64,000 bases of DNA from assembly GCF_000445475.1 (NCBI RefSeq), contig NZ_AUPZ01000013.1:124001-188000 (forward strand), read 5' to 3'. Made by a program: the position numbers and the translations under genes. The stretch comes from Sulfurimonas hongkongensis. Its GTDB lineage: Bacteria > Campylobacterota > Campylobacteria > Campylobacterales > Sulfurimonadaceae. Positions 1 to 8,600 of the stretch are shown here, piece after piece (within the stretch, counting starts at the first letter, position 1; every line of letters begins with the position of its first letter). Under the pieces are notes generated by a model, which saw only the letters and a list, made by a program, of their open reading frames with translations, was not told the DNA's origin and made no database searches.

Positions 1-156
1 CCACTCATATGTGGTTTTTAAAGAGATAAATGTTTGACGTTGCTGATGGCACTCCACGCATTTTTTTATAAAGATCCTCTGCCCTTTATAAACTGCAGCG
101 TTAGAATAAGAAGAAAAGATAAGAGCTATCGTAAGAGCTATAAAGATTTTTTTCAT
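1..156 (-). CDS. c-type cytochrome-like exported protein (3' part outside window)
   Basis: The minus-strand frame opens with ATG at 156 and stays open to base 1, giving 52 N-terminal residues. They start with a Sec signal peptide (MKKIFIALTIALIFSSYSNA, probable cleavage after SNA) and then a haem c-binding CVECH motif at about residues 33-37. A GAGG Shine-Dalgarno element lies about 7 bases upstream of the ATG. The product should be a periplasmic cytochrome c or a small haem-binding protein; with only one motif visible its electron partners cannot be named. It precedes the ubiD-hem block but is separated from it by about 90 bases. A forward frame across the same bases (34-219) lacks comparable features and is judged a shadow. 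Confidence 0.7.
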   Translation of the reverse strand, partial: MKKIFIALTIALIFSSYSNAAVYKGQRIFIKKCVECHQQRQTFISLKTTYEW

Positions 157-175
157 AAGACATACCTCGAGTATA

Positions 176-181
176 ATTATA
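176..181 (-). promoter_or_regulatory. candidate -10 box (TATAAT) for the cytochrome gene
   Basis: Reading the minus strand, a perfect TATAAT lies 20 bases before the cytochrome ATG, giving a leader of about a dozen bases that contains the GAGG ribosome binding site. No clear -35 element is visible 17 bases further up. The assignment rests on the -10 box and its position only. Confidence 0.4.
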
Positions 182-249
182 GCTATATTACATTAGAAGA
201 TATTATAGAAAGCTTATGAAAACATCTAATCACGTCTTATTATTAAAAG

Positions 250-2064
250 CTAGAGTTGGAACTTATTATTTAGTTTTTCATCTAAATCCCAAAGCCCTTT
301 ATTTTTAAGAGATTTGACTACACTACTAGTACACTCTACATCATCTGGCCACTCTCTAGTAAATCCATCTATTTGGCTCTTATTTGTACCATCAACACCG
401 ACCATCAAGCCTGATATAAAGATATCTCTTTGAGCATCTATGTTATTTGTAACACGCCAAACCAACATGTATGGATTTATAATATCATTCTTTTTTTCAT
501 CCACAAATACTACAATTCTTATGTTTGTACTAAGTTCTATTAGTGCATCAAAGTATTTTTTTACACTTTTAGTTTTATCTACACTAATCACTGTAATAGG
601 ATTTTTTGTTCTCCTCATATATTGATGAACGGACGAAGCATCAGGAATCAACTCTTTTATTTTTGAGAGCAACTCTTCATCACCCAAAAGGTGTGGAGCT
701 TCAACTTTGTTTGCAGCAGTTGCATCAATGCCTAGTTTTCCACCAACAAGACTCTCTGGAGATGAGTGATCTAGTGCATCTAAAACGCCCTCTGAGATAA
801 AAAGTGATTTAGGAGCAAATCTGTCTAAAATGTATGAAACAAGCGCCTCATAATTATCTAGCTTAGGGGCATTTTCATCTAAAAAGATAGCATGCTTTAC
901 AAAACTCATCTGCCCAGTTCCCCAAAAAGCATGCATAAACTGCTTTGCATGACCTTTGTAGAGTGGTTGCATCTTAGCTAGTATTAAATTATGAAAACCA
1001 GCATTTTCTGGCATATGATAGTCTATTAAAGCGGGTACCGTTGTCTTTAAAAGTGGAAAGAATATCTTTCCTGTAGCCCAACCCATATATTTATCTTCAA
1101 GCGGTGGCTTACCAACTACTGTAGCTAAATATGTTGGCTTTTTTCTTGTCGTAATTGCGCTCACTTGCATAACAGGATACGAATCTGCTAGAGTGTAGTA
1201 ACCAGTATGATCTCCAAAAGGTCCCTCAATACGCATCTCCTGTGTATCCACCCAGCCCTCTATTACATAATCAACATCTTGTGGAATATATAGAGGCGTA
1301 GTTAAAGACTTAACTAGTTTAGCTGGTTTTTTAGTGATAAGACCATACATTAAAAGCTCGTTTACCCCATAAGGCAGGGGAGCTGTAGCACACCAAGTAT
1401 ATAGGGGGTCCCCTCCTATAGCAATAGTAACTGGCATCTTTTTTCCAGCCTTTTGATACTGGTCGAAAAAGTGGGATGAGTCTTTATGTATCTGCCAATG
1501 CATTCCTAAATGATTTTTATCAAAGACTTGAAGTCTATACATTCCGACATTTACCATAGTCCCATCAAAGCTTTGAGTATAGACTTGTGCCATAGTTATA
1601 AAAGGTCCACCATCTTGTTCCCAAGTGGTTAGAACAGGGATTTTACTAAGGTCAATCTCATCATTCATATATACAACTTCTTGACATGCACCTTTTTTAT
1701 TTGTCTTTTTTGGAAAGATATTTTTTAGTGAAAAAAGCTCGCCTGCTATAGAAATTTTATCCATGAAACCTGCTGGTGGCTTCATATGCAAAAGTTTTGT
1801 AATCTCATCTGCAACTGACTCTATAGTTCTTCCAAAGAGAAGTTCAGTTCTTTTGTATGAACCAAATAGGTTCATAAGCACAGGCTCTTCAAATTTTTTA
1901 CCATTTTTATTATCAACTACATTTGTAAAAAGTATAGCTTTTCCGCCATCTTTTTTCTTAACCTCTGCATATGCCAAATGTGGAATCTCAAGATAGATAT
2001 CTAACTCATCCTCGATAACTCTTAATTCACCGTGCTTTTTTAGTAACTCTATAGTTTTATGCAT
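250..2064 (-). CDS. ubiD: UbiD-family decarboxylase (menaquinone biosynthesis)
   Basis: A 604-residue UbiD-family decarboxylase. The family uses prenylated FMN; Campylobacterota make menaquinone by the futalosine route, where this homologue is thought to remove the ring carboxylate. Visible signatures are NVGMYRLQV, MHWQIHKDSSHFF and the glutamate-bearing IEGPFGDHTGYYT, which matches the family's prFMN/metal-binding and acid-base region. The start at 2064 (MHKTIELLKKHG) is chosen because AAAAAGGAGACAAAA precedes it directly. An upstream in-frame start at 2112 would put a hairpin repeat inside the protein. The gene lies downstream of hemC, an order I also recall in C. jejuni (hemC-ubiD). No ubiX partner is in the window. 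Confidence 0.9.
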   Translation of the reverse strand: MHKTIELLKKHGELRVIEDELDIYLEIPHLAYAEVKKKDGGKAILFTNVVDNKNGKKFEEPVLMNLFGSYKRTELLFGRTIESVADEITKLLHMKPPAGFMDKISIAGELFSLKNIFPKKTNKKGACQEVVYMNDEIDLSKIPVLTTWEQDGGPFITMAQVYTQSFDGTMVNVGMYRLQVFDKNHLGMHWQIHKDSSHFFDQYQKAGKKMPVTIAIGGDPLYTWCATAPLPYGVNELLMYGLITKKPAKLVKSLTTPLYIPQDVDYVIEGWVDTQEMRIEGPFGDHTGYYTLADSYPVMQVSAITTRKKPTYLATVVGKPPLEDKYMGWATGKIFFPLLKTTVPALIDYHMPENAGFHNLILAKMQPLYKGHAKQFMHAFWGTGQMSFVKHAIFLDENAPKLDNYEALVSYILDRFAPKSLFISEGVLDALDHSSPESLVGGKLGIDATAANKVEAPHLLGDEELLSKIKELIPDASSVHQYMRRTKNPITVISVDKTKSVKKYFDALIELSTNIRIVVFVDEKKNDIINPYMLVWRVTNNIDAQRDIFISGLMVGVDGTNKSQIDGFTREWPDDVECTSSVVKSLKNKGLWDLDEKLNNKFQL

Positions 2065-2107
2065 TTTTGTCTCCTTTTTAAAAGAAGTGAATTCTTTTAA
2101 AATTCCC

Positions 2108-2134
2108 CTCACTAAAGCTTCGCCTTTCGGTGAG
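2108..2134 (-). repeat. hairpin between hemC and ubiD
   Basis: CTCAC (2108-2112) pairs with GTGAG (2130-2134), and the inner AAAG/CTTT segments extend the stem around a GCGAAG loop on the minus strand. It sits in the ubiD leader, upstream of the AAGGAG ribosome binding site. A second small inverted repeat (AAAAGAA/TTCTTTT) lies between it and ubiD. No U-run follows, so it is not a typical terminator. It could be a REP-type palindrome or a leader/processing structure. Confidence 0.45.
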
Positions 2135-2147
2135 AATAATATTTAAT

Positions 2148-3107
2148 TTATAATCTTTGTGGCATCTCATCTTTAAAAGCACATTTTTGTGCATCTTCGA
2201 GCAGTTCTAACGCTCCATTATCTATCATCTTTTTAGCCATATCTAAACCTAAATTTTGACTTTTCTTCACATCTACTATAAGTTTTTCCTGCATGATTTT
2301 TGTTCCATCACTAAAGCCTATCATAGTTCTAAAAATAACTTTGTCACTTTCTATAACAGCGTTACAAGCAACAGGTGCTGAACATCCTGCACCTATTTTA
2401 GAGATAAAATCTCTCTCTATCTGTGTACAGATATAAGTCTCTTCATCATTTAAACTCTTTGCTATCTCTCTTACTTTTTCATCTTTGCAAACTATCTCAA
2501 TTCCAAGAGCAGCTTGTCCCATAGGTGGTATCATCATATCTAATGACAATTTTTCTTTAAATGGAATATCTTTTAACAAATCGAGTCTGTGCAGACCTAT
2601 GTAAGCTAGTATAATGGCATCATATTGACCCTCTTTAAGCTTTCTTAGTCTTGTATTTACATTTCCCCTTAAGTCTTTTACTTGCAAATCTGGTCTCTCG
2701 CAAAGTAGTTGCATTCTTCTTCTTAGACTTGTTGTTCCAACTACCGCACCCCTTGGTAAATCATCTAAGTCTTTATACTTATGAGATAAAAAAACATCAC
2801 TTTGGTCTTGCCTTGCTGTCACTGCGACCAACTCTAAGCCCTCAGGAATATAAGTCGGTACATCTTTTAGTGAGTGGACTGCCATATGAGCCCGTGAAGC
2901 GAGCATTGCATCTTCGAGCTCTTTTGTAAAGTGACCTTTTCCACCGATGAGGGCTAGTGGTTTATCTAAAACCTTATCACCACCACTTACTATCTTGTTT
3001 AGTTCAACTTCTATCTCTGGATAATTCTTTTCTATCTTTGCTTTTACATGGTAAGCCTGCCAAAGTGCCAAATCTGAGACTCTAGTGGCTATTACTAACT
3101 TTTTCAT
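2148..3107 (-). CDS. hemC: Hydroxymethylbilane synthase (porphobilinogen deaminase)
   Basis: This cytosolic enzyme joins four porphobilinogen units into hydroxymethylbilane, the third committed step of tetrapyrrole synthesis. The 319-residue protein has the catalytic Asp in VHSLKDVPT (about D82), the substrate-binding arginines in GTTSLRRRMQL and LRGNVNTRLRKL, and the cofactor-attachment Cys in GAGCSAPVA (about C243). Length is normal for the family. It starts four bases after the dsbC-like gene and belongs to the same minus-strand run as hemA, so two haem genes are probably co-transcribed. hemE is separate, at 47.5 kb. Confidence 0.97.
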   Translation of the reverse strand: MKKLVIATRVSDLALWQAYHVKAKIEKNYPEIEVELNKIVSGGDKVLDKPLALIGGKGHFTKELEDAMLASRAHMAVHSLKDVPTYIPEGLELVAVTARQDQSDVFLSHKYKDLDDLPRGAVVGTTSLRRRMQLLCERPDLQVKDLRGNVNTRLRKLKEGQYDAIILAYIGLHRLDLLKDIPFKEKLSLDMMIPPMGQAALGIEIVCKDEKVREIAKSLNDEETYICTQIERDFISKIGAGCSAPVACNAVIESDKVIFRTMIGFSDGTKIMQEKLIVDVKKSQNLGLDMAKKMIDNGALELLEDAQKCAFKDEMPQRL

Positions 3108-3111
3108 ATAT

Positions 3112-3945
3112 CTACTTTACCTTTTGGTATTTTGCTTTTGTTTTATCTATCTTATCATCAAAGAACACTGTAGGCGTTCCATTTACCATCAACTCACTTG
3201 CTATTTTCATATCACTAGTATAATGTTGTACTACAGATTTTGACTTTATATCTTGCAGAGTTATATTTGTCTTCAAACTTTTATTAAACGCTGCAAGTAT
3301 CTTACTCTCATCTCTCTCACGTGCATCTACTTCAACCTTGTAAAGTTTTAAAACAACATCTTTTTCACCTTTTAGCTCGGCTGCTGTTGCAGCTTTTACA
3401 AGTGTCAGAGCTGCTGGATGCAAAGACTCTAATGGAAAATGATAGTAGTAAAGGGCAAACTTTTTCGGACTTTTTTTCATATACTCTATCGCTTTTGGAA
3501 CAAAGTCTCTACAAAATGGGCATAGAGGGTCTGAAAAAATAGCTACTCTATGAGTTGCATCAGCATTTCCATATATCAGGTTTTGCTTCTTATAGTGAGA
3601 AGACTCAAAAGATGGAGAGACTGAATCTTTTAGAGATTTTCCTGTTTTTAAGTCTATAAGGTCTGGTGAAATAGTAGTTCCGTTTGAGAACCAAATCATT
3701 TTTTGGTTAATATCACGACTACCTTGTTTATCTTTTACATTAGCATCTACATTTACTATAAAAGCGCTCCAGCCATCAACTTGATCTAGCTTAATTTTTT
3801 TATGAACTTTTACATCTAATTTTAATATGTTTGGATTAGCAGAAAACGACTTTTTTAAAAAAGCCTCCATATCTGCATTTGTATTTGCCTCTAAACAACT
3901 ACTTACTATCAGGGTGCTTAGTAATAACTTCAACATCAATGACAT
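3112..3945 (-). CDS. DsbC/DsbG-like thiol-disulfide protein, exported
   Basis: A 277-residue exported thioredoxin-fold protein. The N-terminus is a signal peptide ending LIVSSC, compatible with a lipobox (C17), followed by an N-terminal region of about 110 residues. The thioredoxin domain has the redox motif CPFC at about residues 142-145 and a late NGTPTVFF segment carrying the cis-proline. This layout matches DsbC/DsbG-type isomerases. The start at 3945 is preferred over the longer in-frame start at 4023 because AAAAGGAT lies just upstream and the signal peptide then begins the protein. The first 47 bases overlap fxsA, so translation is likely coupled. Substrate is unknown; cytochrome maturation would be a guess. 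Confidence 0.85.
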   Translation of the reverse strand: MSLMLKLLLSTLIVSSCLEANTNADMEAFLKKSFSANPNILKLDVKVHKKIKLDQVDGWSAFIVNVDANVKDKQGSRDINQKMIWFSNGTTISPDLIDLKTGKSLKDSVSPSFESSHYKKQNLIYGNADATHRVAIFSDPLCPFCRDFVPKAIEYMKKSPKKFALYYYHFPLESLHPAALTLVKAATAAELKGEKDVVLKLYKVEVDARERDESKILAAFNKSLKTNITLQDIKSKSVVQHYTSDMKIASELMVNGTPTVFFDDKIDKTKAKYQKVK

Positions 3946-4330
3946 CTGAATCCTTTTTCTGATTTTTTTGTATATCTTCACTCTTATACTTGCTCGACGA
4001 TTGTACATTATAACGGTTAACAAGCATCCTCGTAAAAATGCTAAACTGCATTAAGGCACCTATAATATCTGTCATAAATCCCGGCACTATTAGTAAAAAA
4101 GCACCTATGATTGTAAAGAGGTTTAACCTTTGAAACTCTTGTAGATCTATTGCGTGGTAAGAGACAGCTGTAATATTTTGAAAAAGAGTCTCCCTAAAAT
4201 TAAGAAGTATAAGAATCCCGATAAGTGCAGTTATTATTATCTCAAAAAAAGTGAAGAGCCCACCGATGGTTGAGGAGATATTTACAGATATTAAGACCTC
4301 TAAAAAAAGATATATTAAAAAATAAATCAT
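3899..4330 (-). CDS. fxsA: FxsA family inner-membrane protein
   Basis: A 143-residue membrane protein with about three hydrophobic segments and the family signature LLIVPGFMTDIIGALMQF, followed by a charged cytoplasmic tail rich in lysine and serine. FxsA of E. coli is known for suppressing F exclusion of phage T7; its normal role is unclear. The start codon follows the proS stop by one base and the 3' end overlaps the dsbC-like gene. A membrane protein at this place, between proS and hemC, is also what I recall for C. jejuni, so the position is conserved. Confidence 0.85.
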   Translation of the reverse strand: MIYFLIYLFLEVLISVNISSTIGGLFTFFEIIITALIGILILLNFRETLFQNITAVSYHAIDLQEFQRLNLFTIIGAFLLIVPGFMTDIIGALMQFSIFTRMLVNRYNVQSSSKYKSEDIQKNQKKDSDVIDVEVITKHPDSK

Positions 4331-4331
4331 C

Positions 4332-5636
4332 TTATATAAGTTCCATTATCTTAGCAAAAACATTGCTCGCTTCTACAGATGTTTTTACTTTAGTTTTTCT
4401 ATCATAAATCTCAACTATGCCATTTGATAGCTCTTTACCTATGATGATGGTATAAACAAATCCTATAAGCTCTGCATCTTTCATCTTAAAGCCAAATCTC
4501 TCTTTTCTATCATCTAAAATAACCTCAACACTACTATCTAAAAGCTTACTATAAAGATCTTCGCCTAGTTTCACCTGCTCATCATCTTTAATGTTTGAAA
4601 CTAAGATATTTACCATATATGGAGTTGTGCTTTTTGTCCAGACACAACCATCTTTGTCATGGTTTTGTTCAATAACCGCAGCTACAAGCCTGCTAACTCC
4701 GATGCCAAATGTTGCCATCTCAAATGCTTTTGCTCTTCCATTTTCATCATTAAAGTTTGCCTCTAACGCTTTTGAATACTTAGTCCCAAGCTGAAAAATA
4801 TGCCCAACTTCTATACCTTTTTTAAAGCTAAGTTTTGCTCCGCATGAACATCTATCATCAAGGTCTTGAGTTTGTAGATCTTCATAACTTCTCTCTTTTA
4901 GCTCCTCTATCTTTTTCTCATCCTCGTAAAGGGTCTCTATATTTGCACCATATTCACAACTCTCGCAAACCACTAAAGTATCCTCTCCACTATCTGCAAG
5001 AACATGAAACTCTCTACTTCCACTCCCACCAATAGCTCCACTGTCAGCTTCAACCACCCTAAAATCAAGTCCAAGTCTTGTAAAGATTTTTTTGTAAGTA
5101 TCTTGCATAAGGTGGAACTCTCTTATCATATCATCCTCAGAAGCATGAAAAGAGTATCCATCTTTCATCAAAAACTCACGGCCACGGAGAAGTCCATATC
5201 TAGGTCTTGCTTCATCACGAAATTTTGTATTTATTTGATACAAATTTATCGGTAAATCTTTATAACTTGTTACTCTATTTTTAACAAGCTCAACTATAGC
5301 CTCTTCATTTGTAGGACTAAGCACAAAGCTGTTTTCATGTCTATCTTTGATGCGAAGCATCTCTTTGCCCATAGTCTGGCTTCTACCACTCCTCTGCCAA
5401 AGACTCATAGGAGTTATAAAGCTTAGTTGAACTTCGTTGCATCCTGCCTTATCCAGCTCCTCTTTTACTATAGCTCTGATTTTTTCTAAAACTATTTTTC
5501 CAAGTGGTAAAAAATTATAGAGTCCAGAACCCTGTTGATTTATAAATCCACCTCTAACTAAAAACTGATGACTAGGCAAGGTTGCATCTGATGGCGCTTC
5601 TTTTGTAGTTGGTATAAAAGCCCGACTTCTTCTCAT
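4332..5636 (-). CDS. proS: Prolyl-tRNA synthetase, short form lacking the INS editing domain
   Basis: Class II synthetase that charges tRNA-Pro. Motif 1 (around [11 protein letters not shown]), motif 2 ([19 protein letters not shown]), motif 3 ([18 protein letters not shown]) and the C-terminal anticodon-binding domain are all intact. The protein is 434 residues, whereas bacterial enzymes with the YbaK-like INS editing domain are about 570. Between the motif-2 region (ending [11 protein letters not shown]) and the catalytic core resuming at [19 protein letters not shown] only about 28 residues remain, so the INS domain is missing. The frame is continuous through the junction, with no sign of a frameshift. 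The ATG overlaps the hemA stop (ATGA), with AAGGGGAAG as ribosome binding site. Confidence 0.96.
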   Translation of the reverse strand: MRRSRAFIPTTKEAPSDATLPSHQFLVRGGFINQQGSGLYNFLPLGKIVLEKIRAIVKEELDKAGCNEVQLSFITPMSLWQRSGRSQTMGKEMLRIKDRHENSFVLSPTNEEAIVELVKNRVTSYKDLPINLYQINTKFRDEARPRYGLLRGREFLMKDGYSFHASEDDMIREFHLMQDTYKKIFTRLGLDFRVVEADSGAIGGSGSREFHVLADSGEDTLVVCESCEYGANIETLYEDEKKIEELKERSYEDLQTQDLDDRCSCGAKLSFKKGIEVGHIFQLGTKYSKALEANFNDENGRAKAFEMATFGIGVSRLVAAVIEQNHDKDGCVWTKSTTPYMVNILVSNIKDDEQVKLGEDLYSKLLDSSVEVILDDRKERFGFKMKDAELIGFVYTIIIGKELSNGIVEIYDRKTKVKTSVEASNVFAKIMELI

Positions 5637-6937
5637 TTGCTTCCCCTTTGTGCGATACTTAGGTCATGTTCGCACTTATATTTATCTGGTATCTCTTGTT
5701 TTTCATTTTTAATCAAAAACTGCAAAGCTCCAGTTATCATATCTGATTTTGAGTCTTGTGATACACTTCTCATCTTTGAGGTCATATCGTGTAAAAAGCG
5801 TTTTATAACCTGCTCGGACATCTTACGGATCTCTTGCTCATACTCTTTTGGGATATATTTATTTTTTATAACTCTATCGCTCTCTATCTTTGCAGCCTCA
5901 AAAGCTTTTGAGTATATATCTTTTATCATCGGCTCTATATTTAAAGTATCAAGCCATTCAAAAAACGCTACTGTACTTCTTCCTACAATGGTATGAGCCT
6001 TTCTAGCCTCATCTTCTCTTAGACCTCTATTCTCATCAACTATAGTTCTTAAATCATCTATCTGATATAGGTTAATCCTCTCTCCTTTGTGATAGTTAAT
6101 ATCTCTAGGAAGTGCCAAATCAAACCAGTATCTATCAAATTCACATGACTTAATAATCTCATCTGTAATGATAGGCTCAGGAGCTGAAGTAGCAGTAAAT
6201 AAAATCTCAAACTCATTTACAGCTTTTGAGAGTTGGTCAAAGTCCAAAACCTTAGCACCACACTCCTGTGCTAACACGAAAGCCTTTTCTTTTGTTCTGT
6301 TCATTATATAAACATCTGCACCATTTGAGACTAGATGTTTGGCCGTTATTTCAGACATCTCTCCAGTACCTATAACTAAAGCCTTCATCCCCTCAACACT
6401 CTCTAAAACTGACTTTAGTTTAGCTACTGCTACACTTGCTATGGAGACTGGTTTTGAAGAGATATCAGTTGCATTTCTAACTTGTGCTGCACACTTAAAA
6501 GCGTTGTGCATAGCACGGGCTAGTTTTTGACCACAGTGACCTTTATCATAAGAGAATCTAAAAGCATCTTTTAGTTGCCCGGCTATTTGGGTCTCACCAA
6601 CGACCATAGAATCAAGCGAAGAGGCAACACTAAAGAGATGATGGATAGCACTGCTATCATCAAATATATCAGCTCTTCCTTCTAACTCTTCTATAGAAAT
6701 TTCAGCACGGGCCGTGAGCTTTTCAAAGATATGTTGTGTAGCTAATACAATATCGCTACAGCTACAAAATATCTCCATCCTATTACAGGTTGAGATAAGT
6801 ATAGTCTCATTTATAGCCTCACTCTCATTTAGTTTACTCAAACAAGCATGTAGATGCTCATCATCTGGATAAGAGAGTTTTTCTCTAATCTCCATAGTTG
6901 AATTTTTATGTGAAAAGCTTATATTTAAGTAGTGCAT
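5633..6937 (-). CDS. hemA: Glutamyl-tRNA reductase
   Basis: First enzyme of the C5 haem pathway: it reduces glutamyl-tRNA to glutamate-1-semialdehyde with NADPH. The 434-residue protein shows the nucleophilic Cys in [10 protein letters not shown], the conserved [15 protein letters not shown] segment, a nucleotide-binding VIGTGEMSE, and a helical C-terminal dimerisation domain. It overlaps proS by four bases and its ATG overlaps the stop of the upstream prenyl synthase (TAATG), so the group is almost certainly one operon. Regulation in other bacteria is by feedback proteolysis; nothing in the sequence shows this here. Confidence 0.97.
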   Translation of the reverse strand: MHYLNISFSHKNSTMEIREKLSYPDDEHLHACLSKLNESEAINETILISTCNRMEIFCSCSDIVLATQHIFEKLTARAEISIEELEGRADIFDDSSAIHHLFSVASSLDSMVVGETQIAGQLKDAFRFSYDKGHCGQKLARAMHNAFKCAAQVRNATDISSKPVSIASVAVAKLKSVLESVEGMKALVIGTGEMSEITAKHLVSNGADVYIMNRTKEKAFVLAQECGAKVLDFDQLSKAVNEFEILFTATSAPEPIITDEIIKSCEFDRYWFDLALPRDINYHKGERINLYQIDDLRTIVDENRGLREDEARKAHTIVGRSTVAFFEWLDTLNIEPMIKDIYSKAFEAAKIESDRVIKNKYIPKEYEQEIRKMSEQVIKRFLHDMTSKMRSVSQDSKSDMITGALQFLIKNEKQEIPDKYKCEHDLSIAQRGSK

Positions 6938-7824
6938 TAGTAACTTCTTTTTATCATGGTTTGGAGGATTTGAGTTAGTTCTTCATCACCTTTTATGGCG
7001 TTCATTGCATCTTGGGATAGTTTTTTTGCAAGTAGAAATGACTTCTCTATACTTCCATGCTTTTGCATCTTAGATTTTATCCAAAGAGTCTCTTCTTCAT
7101 CTATAGACTTTGCGTGTAAACTTTTTAGTCTAAGCCTATCTTTCTTATCTAACTCTTTATAAAGATAGATATAAGGTAATGTACATTTTCCCTCTACAAA
7201 GTCGTTCATCGCAGGTTTTCCAAGAGTAGCTGCATCTGCGGTTATGTCTAAGATATCATCTACAATTTGAAATGATAGACCAAGATTTCTACCATAGATG
7301 GCATGTTTTTTCGCATCTTTGTCTTCTAAAAGAGCAGCCCCGTAAGCAGCTGCTTCTATAAGAGTTGCAGTCTTTAGATAGAGCATATCTAAATATTTAT
7401 CTTCATCTTCGTTAAATTCATCTGCCATCTTTACATCTTGCATCTCACCCTTACTAAGCGCGGTTACAGAAGAAGATATCACTTTTGCTATATCTTTATC
7501 AAACCCAACTAGCTCAGTAAAAGCTTTTGAGTACAAGATATCTCCAAGCATTATCGCTACTTTACTTCCATCAGTTGCATTTACAGATTCCGCGCCTCTT
7601 CTGATCGTTGCTTCATCTATTACGTCATCATGAAGCAAGCTCGCCGCGTGGATAAGCTCAACTATAGCCGCTAAAAGTGGGGCTTTTGGATGCTTTGATG
7701 CTATCTTTAAAATTAATTTTGCACGAAGTCTTTTTCCACCTGCGAGTTTATTAAAAAGATGAGTAACTTCATCATAATCAACCTCTTTTATAAGCCTAGC
7801 AATCTCACACTCAACTCTTTGCAT
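6937..7824 (-). CDS. ispB: Polyprenyl (probably octaprenyl) diphosphate synthase
   Basis: A 295-residue trans-isoprenyl diphosphate synthase that builds the side chain of menaquinone. The two aspartate-rich motifs that bind Mg-diphosphate are LLHDDVIDEA and QIVDDILDIT, and the GGKRLRAKL segment binds isopentenyl diphosphate. Placement just upstream of hemA, in a group that also holds ubiD, fits a respiratory quinone and haem operon. Chain length cannot be read from sequence with certainty, so the symbol is by analogy with E. coli. Start ATG at 7824 follows AAAGAGG. Confidence 0.88.
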   Translation of the reverse strand: MQRVECEIARLIKEVDYDEVTHLFNKLAGGKRLRAKLILKIASKHPKAPLLAAIVELIHAASLLHDDVIDEATIRRGAESVNATDGSKVAIMLGDILYSKAFTELVGFDKDIAKVISSSVTALSKGEMQDVKMADEFNEDEDKYLDMLYLKTATLIEAAAYGAALLEDKDAKKHAIYGRNLGLSFQIVDDILDITADAATLGKPAMNDFVEGKCTLPYIYLYKELDKKDRLRLKSLHAKSIDEEETLWIKSKMQKHGSIEKSFLLAKKLSQDAMNAIKGDEELTQILQTMIKRSY

Positions 7825-8247
7825 TCACACCTCTTTAAAATTATTAAGATCTACGAGCTCTATTTCAAGATCTTTGTCATACAAAAAAAGCTCAAATATT
7901 GCTTTTTTAGTTTCATAATCAAACTCTTTAAATTTAACTAGCAGATATGGAGGATTAAAGCGGTTTGCTCCACGACTTCTAAGCTCAAGTCTAAAAAAAC
8001 GATTTCTCATCTCTTGGTAGAGTATGTTTTGAGCTATAACTTTGTCGTATGAGCGATGAATTACCAATCCCAGGTTTTTATACAGCGTCCAGCTAAATTT
8101 AAAGAGTTTTGAACTATCTTCGTATTTTACAAGAATTTTCTTTTGTTCATCCTTTGCCAAGGAGATTGTCTTTTTTTCTCTATATTCATCACCAAAACTT
8201 AAGCTATAAATAAGTGATAAAAGAAGAAAAACTTGTAAAAATTTCAT
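7825..8247 (-). CDS. Small secreted protein conserved beside the prenyl synthase
   Basis: A 140-residue protein with a clear Sec signal peptide (MKFLQVFLLLSLIYSLSFGD, cleavage near SFG), then a basic, aromatic-rich mature part without cysteines or a recognisable catalytic motif. I do not recognise a named domain. Its stop abuts the prenyl synthase start with no gap and its start lies seven bases after the DUF2018 gene. I recall an exported protein of unknown function at the equivalent place in C. jejuni (Cj0540). Probably periplasmic or membrane-attached; function unknown. Confidence 0.75.
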   Translation of the reverse strand: MKFLQVFLLLSLIYSLSFGDEYREKKTISLAKDEQKKILVKYEDSSKLFKFSWTLYKNLGLVIHRSYDKVIAQNILYQEMRNRFFRLELRSRGANRFNPPYLLVKFKEFDYETKKAIFELFLYDKDLEIELVDLNNFKEV

Positions 8248-8254
8248 CTAAAGC

Positions 8255-8545
8255 CTACTCACTCTTAGATACTATTTCACCCATTAATTCTATACTAAGA
8301 CTCTTGAGTTTAGTGCCTACCTCGTCTTGGTTTGAGACTATAAACTGATCAACTTTACTAAGAAAATCTTCTCCAAGATGCTCTTCTAAAAGCAACTCCA
8401 TTGCAGCTCTTTTTTTCATAAAATTTTCTAAATCAAATCTAACAACATCATTATTAGCATTGAACATTATATCCATCAACTTACTTGTTGGCGAACCTAA
8501 AAACACATCATCTTCATCTTCAAACAGTGCACTATATTTTGACAT
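8255..8545 (-). CDS. DUF2018 family protein (HP0242-like)
   Basis: A 96-residue, acidic, all-helical protein matching the epsilonproteobacterial DUF2018 family, whose H. pylori member HP0242 forms an unusually intertwined dimer. The N-terminus has the typical FEDEDDVFLGSP turn followed by LMDIMFNANNDVV and a central helix around KKRAAMELLLEEHLGEDF. Its cellular job is unknown. It is the promoter-proximal gene of the prenyl synthase-hemA-proS run: a 55-base gap separates it from argB, and AAGGGAT precedes its ATG. Cytosolic, since no signal peptide is present. Confidence 0.85.
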   Translation of the reverse strand: MSKYSALFEDEDDVFLGSPTSKLMDIMFNANNDVVRFDLENFMKKRAAMELLLEEHLGEDFLSKVDQFIVSNQDEVGTKLKSLSIELMGEIVSKSE

Positions 8546-8600
8546 TTACTATCCCTTAGTTTTATTTACATATTTCGAGATTATACAATTCTTTCATTAA

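Noticed and set aside
34-219. Forward open frame of 61 codons at the left edge
   Set aside because: It lies opposite the cytochrome fragment, which has a signal peptide, haem motif and ribosome binding site; the forward frame has none.
2065-2112. Longer N-terminus for UbiD
   Set aside because: It would translate through a hairpin and the AAGGAG ribosome binding site that fits the start at 2064.
4332-5636. ProS as a frameshifted or broken gene
   Set aside because: All three class II motifs and the anticodon domain are in one continuous frame; only the editing domain is missing.
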